Position numbers and translations under genes: made by a program. Below the pieces are notes generated by a model, which saw only the letters and a program-made list of their open reading frames with translations, did no database searches and had not been told where the DNA came from. From the NCBI GenBank assembly GCA_000472185.1, contig AVDB01000001.1, positions 248,001 through 312,000 on the forward strand: a stretch of DNA of 64,000 bases. The letters run 5' to 3'. This document shows, piece after piece, positions 7,630 through 16,011 of this stretch. The stretch is from Rhodobacteraceae bacterium HIMB11 (GTDB taxonomy: Bacteria > Pseudomonadota > Alphaproteobacteria > Rhodobacterales > Rhodobacteraceae). Positions within the stretch are counted from its first letter, which is position 1. Every line of letters begins with the position of its first letter.

Positions 7630-8258
7630 CCTATCCTATTTTATATAGTTTTCGCCGATGCCCCTATGCGATGCGCGCACGCCTTGCGATTGCAAGCAGC
7701 GGAATTCAAGTTGAGCTGCGTGAAATTATTCTGCGCGATAAGGCGCCTGAGTTTTTAGAAACATCACCCACTGCGACTGTGCCTTGTCTAAAGGTAGGTG
7801 AACGCATTGTTGATGAAAGTTTGCAGATCATGGCATGGGCGCTGGGGCAAAACGATCCCGAGAACCTGATGCAAATGCTGACTGAGGGTTATTCGCTTAT
7901 GTCGACATGCGATGGTACATTTAAACTAGCGCTGGATCGGTACAAATACCCGAATAGGTATCCCGAGATAGATCCAATTGAATATCGCAATGCGGCGTCA
8001 AGTTTCATTCATGAATTGGAACAGCGTTTGGATGGAAATTTGTTTGGTCCAGACCCCAAATTGGTTGATTTTGCGATATTGCCGTTCATACGACAATTTG
8101 CGCATGTGGATTTGGCTTGGTTTTCTGCGCAACCTTGGGAAAAAACTAAGGTATGGTTGCAGAATTTTAAGGATTCGGCTCGGTTCGCGGCGATTATGAA
8201 CAAATATCCAAAATGGGCGAACGGGGACGCGCCAACATATTTTCCACATCAGAATTAG
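7626..8258 (+). CDS. glutathione S-transferase family protein
   Basis: The 210-residue protein has a thioredoxin-fold N-terminal domain beginning YSFRRCPYAMRARLAI, in which Cys-Pro-Tyr is the probable glutathione-contacting site, followed by the cis-Pro region TVPCL and ESLQIM, and an all-helical C-terminal domain with a DFAILPFIRQFAHV segment. Such proteins conjugate, reduce or isomerise substrates with glutathione in the cytoplasm. It overlaps the end of mtaB by four bases. A second GST gene lies two genes downstream, so the operon may join detoxification functions to dapF-mtaB. Substrate unknown. Confidence 0.85.
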   Translation: MTYPILYSFRRCPYAMRARLAIASSGIQVELREIILRDKAPEFLETSPTATVPCLKVGERIVDESLQIMAWALGQNDPENLMQMLTEGYSLMSTCDGTFKLALDRYKYPNRYPEIDPIEYRNAASSFIHELEQRLDGNLFGPDPKLVDFAILPFIRQFAHVDLAWFSAQPWEKTKVWLQNFKDSARFAAIMNKYPKWANGDAPTYFPHQN

Positions 8259-8267
8259 AGCATTCGT

Positions 8268-8876
8268 ATGCATCCAAATCCAAGCTTTAGAAACACATCA
8301 GGCGGACATAGTTGGGAATTGGTGTCACAAACCAGTTTTGGAACACTTGTTCAATCAACCAGTGGCTTGCCAGTTGTCTCACATGCTCCTTTTTTGCTGT
8401 CGACATGCCGATCGTACATTGAATTGCACTTGGTCCGATCCAACCCAATGGCGCGTGTTGACGTTGGTGAAGCGGTTCCAACGACATTAATTGTGAACGG
8501 TCCAGATGGATATATCTCTCCAGATTGGTATGGAATAGACGACCAAGTGCCAACATGGAACTATGTCGCCGTCCATTTAACAGGTCAATTGGTTCGGTTA
8601 GCCGATGATGCCCTGGAACCGTTGTTGGTCCGTCTATCAGATCAATTTGAGTCAAAATTGCATCCCAAGCCAACTTGGACGATGGAAAAGATGACTGATG
8701 ACGTCAAAACGAAAATGATGCGTCAGATATTACCGTTTAAGTTTGAAATCTCTGAACTGCACAGCACATGGAAGCTGGGTCAAAACAAACCAGAGCAAGC
8801 ACGCTTGGGTGCCGCAAAGGCCTTGGCTGATCATGTTCCAGAGCTTGCAAAATTGATGAAAGATCTGCCGCAATAA
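8268..8876 (+). CDS. FMN-binding PaiB-like protein
   Basis: The 202-residue product matches the PaiB/FMN-binding family of the split-barrel flavin reductase type: it begins MHPNPSFR, has DGYISPDWYG near residue 80 and WNYVAVHLTG near residue 97, and ends with a helical part containing KLGQNKPEQ. In Bacillus, PaiB is described as a negative regulator of sporulation and protease genes; other members are probable flavin-dependent enzymes, so a regulatory role should not be assumed. It follows the first GST gene by nine bases and lies in the dapF-to-MaoC operon. Confidence 0.85.
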   Translation: MHPNPSFRNTSGGHSWELVSQTSFGTLVQSTSGLPVVSHAPFLLSTCRSYIELHLVRSNPMARVDVGEAVPTTLIVNGPDGYISPDWYGIDDQVPTWNYVAVHLTGQLVRLADDALEPLLVRLSDQFESKLHPKPTWTMEKMTDDVKTKMMRQILPFKFEISELHSTWKLGQNKPEQARLGAAKALADHVPELAKLMKDLPQ

Positions 8877-8930
8877 ATCTTTCAATTGCTTTGGTTTGAG
8901 CTAACATCACGAAAAAAAGCGGAGAGTATT

Positions 8931-9536
8931 ATGAAACTTATTTATTCACCTGCGTCCCCATTTGTGCGGAAGGTCGCGGTATATACACACTTGGGAAATT
9001 TGACTGACAAAATTACGTTTACACCTGTTGCGACGACGGCATTGAACGTGGCTGATGATGCGCGTTCGGCAAATCCACTAGGTAAGATCCCAGCGTTAAT
9101 ATTGGATGACAACTCTACCCTGTTTGATAGTCGTGTTATTTGCCGTTACTTGGACGATCTTGCCGGATTGGGCATGTATCCTGCAGATAATATTTGGAAG
9201 GTCCTAACGCTCGAGGCGCTGGGCGACGGTATTATGGACTCGGGTGTGTCGATTTCATACGAAAAACGTTTACGCCCTGAAAATGAACAGTCACCCAGTT
9301 GGATAGAGGCACAGTGGTCGAAAGTGGAACACGCCATCGCGTCGCTCGAAACGGGTGCATATGCAGAATTACAGGGTCCGTTGAATGCGGGACAGATTTC
9401 GGTTGCGTGTGCACTGGACTATATCGATTTCCGCCACGGTGATCGCGATTGGCAGTCTCGTCATCCAAAGATGGCGGAATGGCAGGCGAAAATGCAGGCG
9501 ATGGATGCATTTAAACAAACGATGCCCGAAGGATAA
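8931..9536 (+). CDS. glutathione S-transferase family protein
   Basis: The 201-residue protein opens with KLIYSPASPFVRKVAVYTHL, the typical strand-turn-helix with a Ser-Pro-Phe site in place of Cys or Tyr, followed by NPLGKIPALILDD and DSRVICRYLDDL, the glutathione-binding loop. The C-terminal helical domain ends with HPKMAEWQAKM. The start at 8931 has GGAGAG upstream and is preferred over 8886. It is followed two bases later by the MaoC-like gene, so the two are likely made together. It differs from the first GST of this operon in its active-site residues, which suggests a different substrate. Confidence 0.87.
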   Translation: MKLIYSPASPFVRKVAVYTHLGNLTDKITFTPVATTALNVADDARSANPLGKIPALILDDNSTLFDSRVICRYLDDLAGLGMYPADNIWKVLTLEALGDGIMDSGVSISYEKRLRPENEQSPSWIEAQWSKVEHAIASLETGAYAELQGPLNAGQISVACALDYIDFRHGDRDWQSRHPKMAEWQAKMQAMDAFKQTMPEG

Positions 9537-9538
9537 GA

Positions 9539-10387
9539 ATGCCTTCGCAAGATTTAACGGATTGGTTGGGAAACAGCGAAGAGTGCCATGATCAAATTTT
9601 GGCCTTTCCTGCCAATGCGTTATCGGCGACGTTGAACCATGATACACAGTATGTCGATGGTTCATCTTTGCCACCCCTTTGGCATTGGTTGTATTTCTTA
9701 CCGATTTATCGACTTGATCAGGCAAATTATGATGGTCACGCAGCGCTTGGTGGGTTTTTGCCACCTGTAAAACTGCCTCGCCGCATGTGGGCGGGTAGTC
9801 GCGTTTCATTCTTGAATGATTTGATGATCGGGGCAAAGGCACGCAAAGTTTCCATAATAAAATCCATTCAACAGAAATCTGGGACATCTGGGGATTTGGT
9901 ATTTGTCACCGTTGCGCATCAGGTATTCCAACACGAGACCTGCTGTATTGAGGAAGAGCATGACATTGTTTATCGAAGTGCGCCTGACAAAAACGCAATG
10001 GCACCCGTTTATAAAACATCCGAAACGCTGCCCGATTTTTCATATGCGGTGAACCCCGATCCTGTATTGTTATTTCGATATTCCGCGCTGACGTTCAATG
10101 GCCATCGTATACATTACGATCAGCCGTTTTGCATTGAAACCGAGGGATATGAGGGATTGGTGGTACACGGTCCGTTGCTTGCCACCTTGATGATTGATTT
10201 GGTCCGGCAAAATTTTCCTGACGCGGCGATAAAATTTTTTCAATTCCGCGCGCTGGCGCCTGTGTTTGATACCATGAAGTTCGAGGTCTGTGGGCGCCAA
10301 ACGTCCCCGTCAGAAGTGGAAATTTGGATCAGGCGTGACGATGGCGTGCTGGCAATGTCTGGATCCGCGAATCTGTCGCGTCCATAG
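9539..10387 (+). CDS. MaoC/HTD2-like acyl-CoA dehydratase family protein
   Basis: The 282-residue protein has the double hot-dog plan of HTD2-like and mesaconyl-C4-CoA hydratase enzymes: an N-terminal FAS1-type domain with LPPVKLPRRMWAGSRV, and a C-terminal MaoC-type part with LFRYSALTFNGHRIHYD, in which the Asn-Gly-His-x-Ile-His is the usual catalytic region. Family members hydrate or dehydrate acyl-CoA or related thioesters. It is the last gene of the dapF operon, only two bases behind a GST gene. The exact substrate is open; a link to itaconate/mesaconate or beta-hydroxyacyl-CoA metabolism is inference. Confidence 0.75.
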   Translation: MPSQDLTDWLGNSEECHDQILAFPANALSATLNHDTQYVDGSSLPPLWHWLYFLPIYRLDQANYDGHAALGGFLPPVKLPRRMWAGSRVSFLNDLMIGAKARKVSIIKSIQQKSGTSGDLVFVTVAHQVFQHETCCIEEEHDIVYRSAPDKNAMAPVYKTSETLPDFSYAVNPDPVLLFRYSALTFNGHRIHYDQPFCIETEGYEGLVVHGPLLATLMIDLVRQNFPDAAIKFFQFRALAPVFDTMKFEVCGRQTSPSEVEIWIRRDDGVLAMSGSANLSRP

Positions 10388-10683
10388 TTTCCATTTTGGA
10401 AACATGAATTAAGCCTATGTTTTACTTTTCAAAATTTAGAAACGAACATGAAATGTGAAGTGTTAAAGATGGCCATGAGGCACATCATCGAAAACGCGAG
10501 CGAAAGAAACTCTTTGCGTGTAAAAAGACTGAACAATTCACGTATCGTGAATTGATATTGCGCACCATTTGTTAAAATAACGCACATTTTTTGACTTAGG
10601 TCTAACATCTATCGGCACCGCTCCGTAGTTCGTTATAGGCGGAGTGGGTACAGCTATTCGAATGTTTATTTCGCAAAACTCGG
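10388..10683. other. non-coding gap between convergent operons
   Basis: This stretch lies between the end of the MaoC gene and the end of the SDR region. It starts with a short hairpin (GTTTCC/GGAAAC at 10387-10403), holds a long palindrome at 10534-10554 and a G/C hairpin CCGCTCCG/CGGAGTGG near 10618-10648. I see no convincing gene; a small RNA is possible but unproven. Confidence 0.4.
10534..10554. repeat. palindrome CAATTCACG-TAT-CGTGAATTG
   Basis: Two perfect 9-base arms separated by three bases. The form suits a dimeric regulator or a small RNA hairpin, but no gene starts nearby in either direction. Confidence 0.5.
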
Positions 10684-10842
10684 TTAGCGTATTTGCTTCG
10701 CTGCCTCAATTATTTCACGTAACTTGAAAATGTTTTGACGTTCACGAAGTGTATTTTTGTCACCATCAGGTGCGAAATCTGATGAAATCTGGCAAACTCG
10801 TGAATAATTTGATGACACGTGAAAATGGCCACGGGAAATCAT
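10684..10842 (-). CDS. possible 52-residue ORF overlapping the SDR 3' end
   Basis: A frame shifted relative to the SDR gene runs from ATG at 10842 to TAA at 10684 and continues 82 bases past the SDR stop. Its C-terminal half, including NTLRERQNIFKLREIIEAAK, looks like a charged amphipathic helix. It may be a small coupled gene, or an alternative SDR tail if a base is missing. No homolog is known to me. Confidence 0.25.
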   Translation of the reverse strand: MISRGHFHVSSNYSRVCQISSDFAPDGDKNTLRERQNIFKLREIIEAAKQIR

Positions 10843-11488
10843 ATCTGAATGTATTTTTCCGCATGCCTTTGATCACGTGTTTTGCGGCCTCGCTAGGGGT
10901 TAGCAATTGGGGCATTTTGAAATCGTTTTTGTCAGTAAGGCGGGTTTTGATGAATCCTGGGTTGATCAATTGAACATCAATCCCTGTGTCCTGCAAATCG
11001 TGTCGCATGGTTTCTGCCATACTGGCGACTGCGGCCTTACTTGCTCCATACCCAATCGCTTTGGGCAGCCCGCCGTAGGCAGAAAGCGAACCAATCAAAA
11101 CTATATGCCCAGATCCACTTGCCAACATGTCAGGCAAGACCTCTCCAACTGCGCGAAGGCAACCGTTTAGGTTCACATCAATCATGCGCAACGCTTTGTC
11201 TGTATCCCAATCCTGAGTTGGCATGGGATCATACGCGCCTGCATTGTAAATCATGACGTCCAAATTTCCGATCTGATCATAGGCCGCGCGGATGCTATCG
11301 GCATTCGTGACATCCAAAGGAAGTGGGGTAGCATCGTGCATTTCATGGCACAGATCGCGGAGTGATGTTTCATTTCGTGCACTCAGGAAAAGTTTTGCAC
11401 CTTCTGCGTTAAGCAACTTGGCAACTTCTCGGCCCAATCCTTCACTTGCACCGATCAGCCAGATTGATTTGTTCTTGAAACTACGCAT
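10766..11488 (-). CDS. short-chain dehydrogenase/reductase
   Basis: A classical SDR of 240 residues: the NAD(P)-binding GASEGLGRE at residues 13-21, YNAGAY near residue 80, a conserved Ser in LIGSLSAYGG and the catalytic YGASKAA near residue 147. It would oxidise or reduce a small substrate in the cytoplasm. The start overlaps the DUF1365 gene by eight bases, so it is the second gene of a minus-strand operon reading away from the FAD oxidoreductase and CFA genes. The same set of families travels together in sigma-E regulons for singlet-oxygen stress, so a role in lipid modification is likely. A base-level check of its 3' end is worthwhile (see the overlapping ORF). Confidence 0.85.
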   Translation of the reverse strand: MRSFKNKSIWLIGASEGLGREVAKLLNAEGAKLFLSARNETSLRDLCHEMHDATPLPLDVTNADSIRAAYDQIGNLDVMIYNAGAYDPMPTQDWDTDKALRMIDVNLNGCLRAVGEVLPDMLASGSGHIVLIGSLSAYGGLPKAIGYGASKAAVASMAETMRHDLQDTGIDVQLINPGFIKTRLTDKNDFKMPQLLTPSEAAKHVIKGMRKNTFRYDFPWPFSRVIKLFTSLPDFIRFRT

Positions 11489-12236
11489 CGCGTTTTGACA
11501 CCAAGGTTGATGGTGGTTTTTGGCGCCCTAAAAATGTAGCTCCTTTGACCCATAACTTGATCGCCTGCCAATGTATAAGTGTTAGAACGCGCATCGCACC
11601 GAATGGGCGGCGAAGTGCAGCATATGCCAATGTTGTATCACTGGCGTTTGTGATCGATCCATCCAGTGTCGCTAATACACCTTGCTGGCCGTCACGATAA
11701 TCAATCCGCATGGAAAATTTTTCCGGGGTAAAGTCCATGTTAAAGGTATATTCGCCAGATATTTTTTGAAACGGCGATACATGCATCAGTTTCTGCGCCT
11801 TCAAGCTGTCCGTTGGTTTGATGACACTTTGGTCTTGTTTAGCGCAATAATAACAGTGCCGTTGACCAAAGGTGCTGTTTACTTCTGCAACCATTGCAAC
11901 AGGTGATCCGCCTTGCGTGGCAATCCAAAAGCTAACAGGATTAAATTCAATCCACAGGAAACGTGGCGCGGTTACTAAAAACGTATCGCACGTTTCAGGG
12001 TCAAACCCATTTTCGGTCAAGATTTGTTCAAACCATTTTACACCCTTGCCTGATTTGGGCATGCCGCCATGATCAGACGTGCGTAGAGACCAAAGATTAA
12101 AACGGTCGAACGAAAACAACCAAGTGTCGGGTGTTTTTTGAAAATCGTGTAACAAATAATCGACACTATAGCGAAATGCGTTTTTGATTTCGCCGCGACG
12201 TGCATGGTAGGTGTGACCTGAAATTATCTTTAACAT
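11481..12236 (-). CDS. DUF1365 family protein
   Basis: The 251-residue protein matches the DUF1365 family: SGHTYHARRGEIKNAFRYSV at the N-terminus, FNLWSLRTSDHGG, PRFLWIEFNPVSFW and the AEVNSTFGQRHCYY segment, then KLMHVSPFQ. The family has no proven reaction but is nearly always next to an FAD oxidoreductase and a CFA-type methyltransferase, as here. The start is set at 12236: a sigma-E-like promoter ends so close that the message would start at or next to this ATG, and the longer frame from 12254 would begin inside the promoter. Role in membrane-lipid modification under oxidative stress is inference from context. Confidence 0.88.
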   Translation of the reverse strand: MLKIISGHTYHARRGEIKNAFRYSVDYLLHDFQKTPDTWLFSFDRFNLWSLRTSDHGGMPKSGKGVKWFEQILTENGFDPETCDTFLVTAPRFLWIEFNPVSFWIATQGGSPVAMVAEVNSTFGQRHCYYCAKQDQSVIKPTDSLKAQKLMHVSPFQKISGEYTFNMDFTPEKFSMRIDYRDGQQGVLATLDGSITNASDTTLAYAALRRPFGAMRVLTLIHWQAIKLWVKGATFLGRQKPPSTLVSKRDA

Positions 12237-12243
12237 AGTGCTC

Positions 12244-12273
12244 TTTTTACGCAATTATTTGGCTAATGGATCA
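12244..12273 (-). promoter_or_regulatory. sigma-E (RpoE/ChrR)-like promoter for DUF1365-SDR
   Basis: TGATCC at 12273-12268 and TAAAAA at 12249-12244 are 18 bases apart. The -35 TGATC with this spacing is the pattern known for the Rhodobacter singlet-oxygen sigma factor. Transcription would begin within a few bases of the ATG at 12236. Confidence 0.55.
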
Positions 12274-12323
12274 TGTTTTGGGGTGGTTTCAATGATTATT
12301 ATTATTTATTTGTAAAAAAACAT

Positions 12324-12353
12324 TGATCTGCCTCAGAGGTATATCCGTATGAA
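12324..12353 (+). promoter_or_regulatory. sigma-E (RpoE/ChrR)-like promoter for the FAD oxidoreductase operon
   Basis: TGATCT at 12324-12329 and TATGAA at 12348-12353 are 18 bases apart, the same geometry as the divergent promoter on the other strand. A leader of about 15 bases with GAGG precedes the ATG at 12377. Confidence 0.5.
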
Positions 12354-12376
12354 AGTGTAAACTAAACGAGGCACTC

Positions 12377-13705
12377 ATGTTTGATAATCCTAATATTTCC
12401 CGCAAGAAAATTGCGGTCATCGGAGCGGGAATTTCAGGGTTATCTAGTGCATATTATTTATCCAAACACCATGACGTCACACTGTTTGAGGCGGAAAACC
12501 GTCTGGGCGGTCATGCACGCACCAAGGTTGCGGGTATCAATGGCGATCAGCCCGTGGATACAGGATTTATCGTTTTCAACTTTGCAACCTATCCATACCT
12601 GACGCACTTGTTCAATGAATTAGACGTACCAATCAAGAAAAGCGATATGAGCTTTGCCGCCACCATTGATAACGGCCGTCTTGAATATGCAATGAACGGC
12701 ATTGGTTCTCTTGTGGCGCAGAGGCGCAACCTTATTCGTCCGCAGTTTTACAAAATGATCCGCGACATCTTTCGTTTTGGTGCTCGTGCAGAGGACGTCG
12801 CCAGTGATGATAAGTCTATTGGCGAATTTATTGATGAACTGCGCTTGGGTAAGTGGTTCAAAGAATATTACATGCTGCCCATGTGTGGTGCGATTTGGTC
12901 AACGCCGCTTGCAGACATTGATAAGTTTCCGTCAAAATCGCTTGTTCAATTTTTCCGAAATCATGGATTGTTGGCGGGTGGTCAAACGCATGAATGGTGG
13001 ACGGTTGATGGTGGCAGTCGAGAATATGTGTCACGTATCGACGCGGCACTTTTGAAAAATGGGGCGACCATTCAGTTGGGTGCACCTGTGCTTGGCGTGA
13101 CGCGTGGACCCCTGGACAGTTCGGTGCACATCAGTGGTAACAGCTTTGATGGGTTTGATGAAATTATTTTTGCTACCCATTCTGATCAGGCGCTGCGCAT
13201 TCTGGGGTCCGATGCGACCAAGGATGAAAAAACTGCGCTTGGATCCGTACAGTATCAAGAAAATCGCGCTGTGCTGCATCGGGACGTGCGCCAAATGCCA
13301 CAACGCCGCGCGTGTTGGTCCAGTTGGGTTTATCGCTCTCAATACGGAAGTATTGGTGTTACCTATTGGATGAACCTCCTGCAGGGGATTCCCGAAAGCG
13401 ATCCATTGTTCGTCACACTAAACCCAACGGACGATATCCCAGATGAATTGATCTATGATGATGTGCAGTTTGCGCATCCATTGTTTGACGCAGCAGCAAT
13501 TCGAGCGCAAACTATGATTAAGAATATGCAAGGTGCAAATCGCACATGGTTTGCCGGTGCTTATAACCGCCATGGTTTCCATGAGGACGGGATTGCAAGT
13601 GCCATGAGAGTGATCCGCGCGATGAATGCGCCAGAACTATTGAAAGGTGATCGCCATGAAATTCACGGACAACGCGCTGAAGTCTCGGTTCCTGTCAGCG
13701 TGTGA
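12377..13705 (+). CDS. FAD-dependent oxidoreductase (amine-oxidase fold)
   Basis: The 442-residue enzyme begins with a Rossmann motif (VIGAGISGLSSAYYL, residues 14-28) and the FAD-contacting EAENRLGGHA, and belongs to the COG2907 group of predicted NAD/FAD-binding proteins of the monoamine oxidase fold. In bacteria with ChrR-regulated sigma-E it is linked to DUF1365 and a CFA-type methyltransferase, as seen here, and presumably oxidises or desaturates a fatty acyl chain. The gene follows a sigma-E-like promoter and overlaps the next gene by 50 bases. The substrate is not known from sequence. Confidence 0.87.
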   Translation: MFDNPNISRKKIAVIGAGISGLSSAYYLSKHHDVTLFEAENRLGGHARTKVAGINGDQPVDTGFIVFNFATYPYLTHLFNELDVPIKKSDMSFAATIDNGRLEYAMNGIGSLVAQRRNLIRPQFYKMIRDIFRFGARAEDVASDDKSIGEFIDELRLGKWFKEYYMLPMCGAIWSTPLADIDKFPSKSLVQFFRNHGLLAGGQTHEWWTVDGGSREYVSRIDAALLKNGATIQLGAPVLGVTRGPLDSSVHISGNSFDGFDEIIFATHSDQALRILGSDATKDEKTALGSVQYQENRAVLHRDVRQMPQRRACWSSWVYRSQYGSIGVTYWMNLLQGIPESDPLFVTLNPTDDIPDELIYDDVQFAHPLFDAAAIRAQTMIKNMQGANRTWFAGAYNRHGFHEDGIASAMRVIRAMNAPELLKGDRHEIHGQRAEVSVPVSV

Positions 13706-14822
13706 GGGCGTCACCTCTGGCATTGTTGTCATCAAAACCCCAGAAGGCGAAACGCATCGCTTTGGATCATCAGGCGAAGAAGCTGTTCTTGAAATTCACG
13801 ATTGGGCCGTGGTCAGCGCGATGGCTGCACGTGGACAAATTGGATTAGGTGAAACCTATGTACATGGGCTTTGGGACACGCCATCAATTGAAAGCATCAT
13901 TCGTGTTGGTCTTGCAAATCGCGATACATTTTCTGATTTTGACGACGCAACTTGGTTAAATTCGTTAAAGTATCAAATCATTGATCGTGTCGTGCGTGCG
14001 AATTCCAAATCTGGATCGCAAAAAAATATCTACGCGCATTATGATGTTGGAAACGAATTTTACCAACTGTGGTTGGATGAAACGATGATGTATTCGTCGG
14101 GGATTTATAATGATCCTGGTGATGATTTGACGGCCACGCAGTATCGCAAAAATGACCGCGCATTGTCACGCCTAACCGATAAAGAGGGCATTTTGGAAAT
14201 TGGGTGCGGGTGGGGCGGTTTTGCCGAACGCGCGGCCGATCAAGGGCGTCACGTTACAGGAATTACCGTTTCAAAAGCACAGCGCAGCTATGCAGATGCA
14301 CGTTTAGATGGTCGCGCCGACGTTCAACTGCGCGACTATCGCGATGTGAAAGGTAAATTTGATAATATCGTTTCAATTGAAATGATAGAAGCGGTTGGCC
14401 AGCGTTACTGGCCCAGTTACTTTGGTGCGATTAAACAAAACTTGGGTGAAGGTGGTCGTGCATTGATTCAGGCGATTACCGTTCCAGATGATAGTTTTGA
14501 TTATTACGCCAAGGGTTCGGATTACATCCGCCAGCATGTTTTCCCTGGGGGATTGTTGCTTTCGAGTGCACATATTGCGCAACAGGCCAAGAATGTTGGT
14601 TTGACTGTGAAAGACAACTTTGAATTTGGCCAATCTTACGCGTTGACCTGTCGAACATGGTCCGAACGTTTGGTGGCCAAAACTAGCAAAATAAAAAGTC
14701 TGGGTTACGACGATCCATTTTTACGGCACTGGAAATTTTACCTTGATATCTGCGCCGCTGCATTTTCGGTGGGTCATACGCAGGTTGTTCAAGTTGAATT
14801 GGCACACGCCGAGAGTGCTTGA
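13656..14822 (+). CDS. cyclopropane-fatty-acyl-phospholipid synthase family methyltransferase
   Basis: The 388-residue protein is a SAM-dependent methyltransferase of the CFA synthase family: an N-terminal domain with GLGETYVHGLWDT, the segment NIYAHYDVGNEFYQLWLDE near residue 120, the SAM loop ILEIGCGWGGFAERAA, and QAITVPDD further on. Members add a methylene or methyl group to unsaturated acyl chains of phospholipids. Related genes in Rhodobacter sphaeroides belong to the sigma-E regulon and take part in furan fatty acid formation, so this may not make a cyclopropane. The start at 13656 has AAAGGTG upstream and is preferred over the GTG at 13647; it overlaps the FAD gene. Confidence 0.88.
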   Translation: MKFTDNALKSRFLSACEGVTSGIVVIKTPEGETHRFGSSGEEAVLEIHDWAVVSAMAARGQIGLGETYVHGLWDTPSIESIIRVGLANRDTFSDFDDATWLNSLKYQIIDRVVRANSKSGSQKNIYAHYDVGNEFYQLWLDETMMYSSGIYNDPGDDLTATQYRKNDRALSRLTDKEGILEIGCGWGGFAERAADQGRHVTGITVSKAQRSYADARLDGRADVQLRDYRDVKGKFDNIVSIEMIEAVGQRYWPSYFGAIKQNLGEGGRALIQAITVPDDSFDYYAKGSDYIRQHVFPGGLLLSSAHIAQQAKNVGLTVKDNFEFGQSYALTCRTWSERLVAKTSKIKSLGYDDPFLRHWKFYLDICAAAFSVGHTQVVQVELAHAESA

Positions 14823-14893
14823 AAACAACTGTGATCAGCCTAATTCACTTGCAGACGACTTTGTAGCCACAGTCAAATCGGAGTATCGTAACG

Positions 14894-15508
14894 ATGAAAT
14901 TTCTTACGATTTTATTGGTAATTTTGCTTGCCGCGATCGGCGTGAAATCGCGGTTTTTTAGCTTTTCTTCTCAGTCACCCAAGGATTATTCGCAAACAGG
15001 CCCATTATTTGTTTTGGATAAACATTTGAATGGTCCCATCTTGTCCGAAGGCCTGATTTACGGTCCTGACGGTAAGGTGGGCGTGACTTTTGTAGCAAAC
15101 ATGATGGGAACGTGGGACGGCGATAGCGGAACCCTTTCAGAGAGTTTTTCGTATTCAAATGGGAAAACCCAAGAACGGAAATGGGTTTTGAAAAAGGGCC
15201 CAGGCAATACCTTTACCGCAACTGCAGATGACATTATTGGAACCGCGCAGGGTGAAGTTTCGGGATCTTCAATTCAGTTGAAATATCGCATTGTCCTGCC
15301 CAAGGAATCTGGTGGGCATACATTGGATGTCACGGATTGGTTATACTTGGCCGAAAATGGGGCGATTTTGAACAGATCCGAAATGCGCAAATTTGGGATC
15401 AAAGTTGCCGAATTGGTCGCGACCATGCGTCCTGATCAGTCTGTCGTATCTCAGATAGCGCCAATGATGAACGGTTCTGCCGACCAAGAAAGTGTACCAC
15501 TGAATTAA
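14894..15508 (+). CDS. DUF3833 family protein
   Basis: The 204-residue product has an N-terminal signal or anchor segment (residues 2-17) and then the DUF3833 pattern: FVLDKHLNGPILSEGLIYG, MMGTWDGDSGTL, RKWVLKKGP and the C-terminal DWLYLAENGAILNRSEM. This family occurs almost only beside the CFA methyltransferase, DUF1365 and FAD oxidoreductase, which matches the neighbours here, and its members are thought to be periplasmic or lipoprotein-like, possibly binding lipid in a beta-barrel or calycin-like fold. It follows the methyltransferase by 71 bases and probably belongs to the same operon. Confidence 0.85.
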   Translation: MKFLTILLVILLAAIGVKSRFFSFSSQSPKDYSQTGPLFVLDKHLNGPILSEGLIYGPDGKVGVTFVANMMGTWDGDSGTLSESFSYSNGKTQERKWVLKKGPGNTFTATADDIIGTAQGEVSGSSIQLKYRIVLPKESGGHTLDVTDWLYLAENGAILNRSEMRKFGIKVAELVATMRPDQSVVSQIAPMMNGSADQESVPLN

Positions 15509-15573
15509 TCAGGTTTGTAAGCTTGCGGGAAACACCCTATGGATATGCACATAGTGTATCTGGGACAACGCGT

Positions 15574-16008
15574 ATGGATTATATCAAACTTGCCTGCCTC
15601 AAGTGCGGACAGGGGAATCGTGTTCCCAACGATAAGATGTATCAGGGCCCTAAATGTGCCAGTTGTGGCGCGGGTTTGATGCCGTCCAAGGTGTCGGAAT
15701 TGTCGCCAAAGATATTTGAAAAGGCAAAGAACCTTGATGACGCTTTGCTTGTCGTTGATTTTTGGGCACCTTGGTGTGGGCCGTGCAAAACAATGGCGCC
15801 AGAGTTTGAAAAGGCTGCATCAAAATTATCGGGTAAGGCGCGCTTGGCCAAGCTGAACGCTGAGCAATATCAAACCGTCGCAACGAAATTGGGTATTCGC
15901 GGTATCCCTACGTTAGTCGGTTATCGTGACGGGAAAGAGGTGTTTCGCAAATCAGGCGCGATGCCTGCACAACAAATCGAGACGTTGGTAAAAACGCACG
16001 CCAAATAG
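15574..16008 (+). CDS. trxC: thioredoxin 2 (TrxC)
   Basis: The 144-residue product joins an N-terminal zinc-finger region with two Cys pairs (CLKCGQGN and CASCGAG) to a thioredoxin domain with the active site WCGPC near residue 68 and the cis-Pro loop RGIPTL. TrxC reduces protein disulfides in the cytoplasm and is often induced by oxidative stress, which fits its place just behind the lipid-stress cluster. The frame is open from 15523, but the ATG at 15574 places the zinc finger at the N-terminus as in E. coli. The ribosome binding site is weak. The gene ends three bases from the convergent methyltransferase gene. Confidence 0.92.
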   Translation: MDYIKLACLKCGQGNRVPNDKMYQGPKCASCGAGLMPSKVSELSPKIFEKAKNLDDALLVVDFWAPWCGPCKTMAPEFEKAASKLSGKARLAKLNAEQYQTVATKLGIRGIPTLVGYRDGKEVFRKSGAMPAQQIETLVKTHAK

Positions 16009-16011
16009 CAC

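Noticed and set aside
9369-9887. 172-residue minus-strand frame
   Set aside because: Antisense to the GST and MaoC genes; no recognisable domain.
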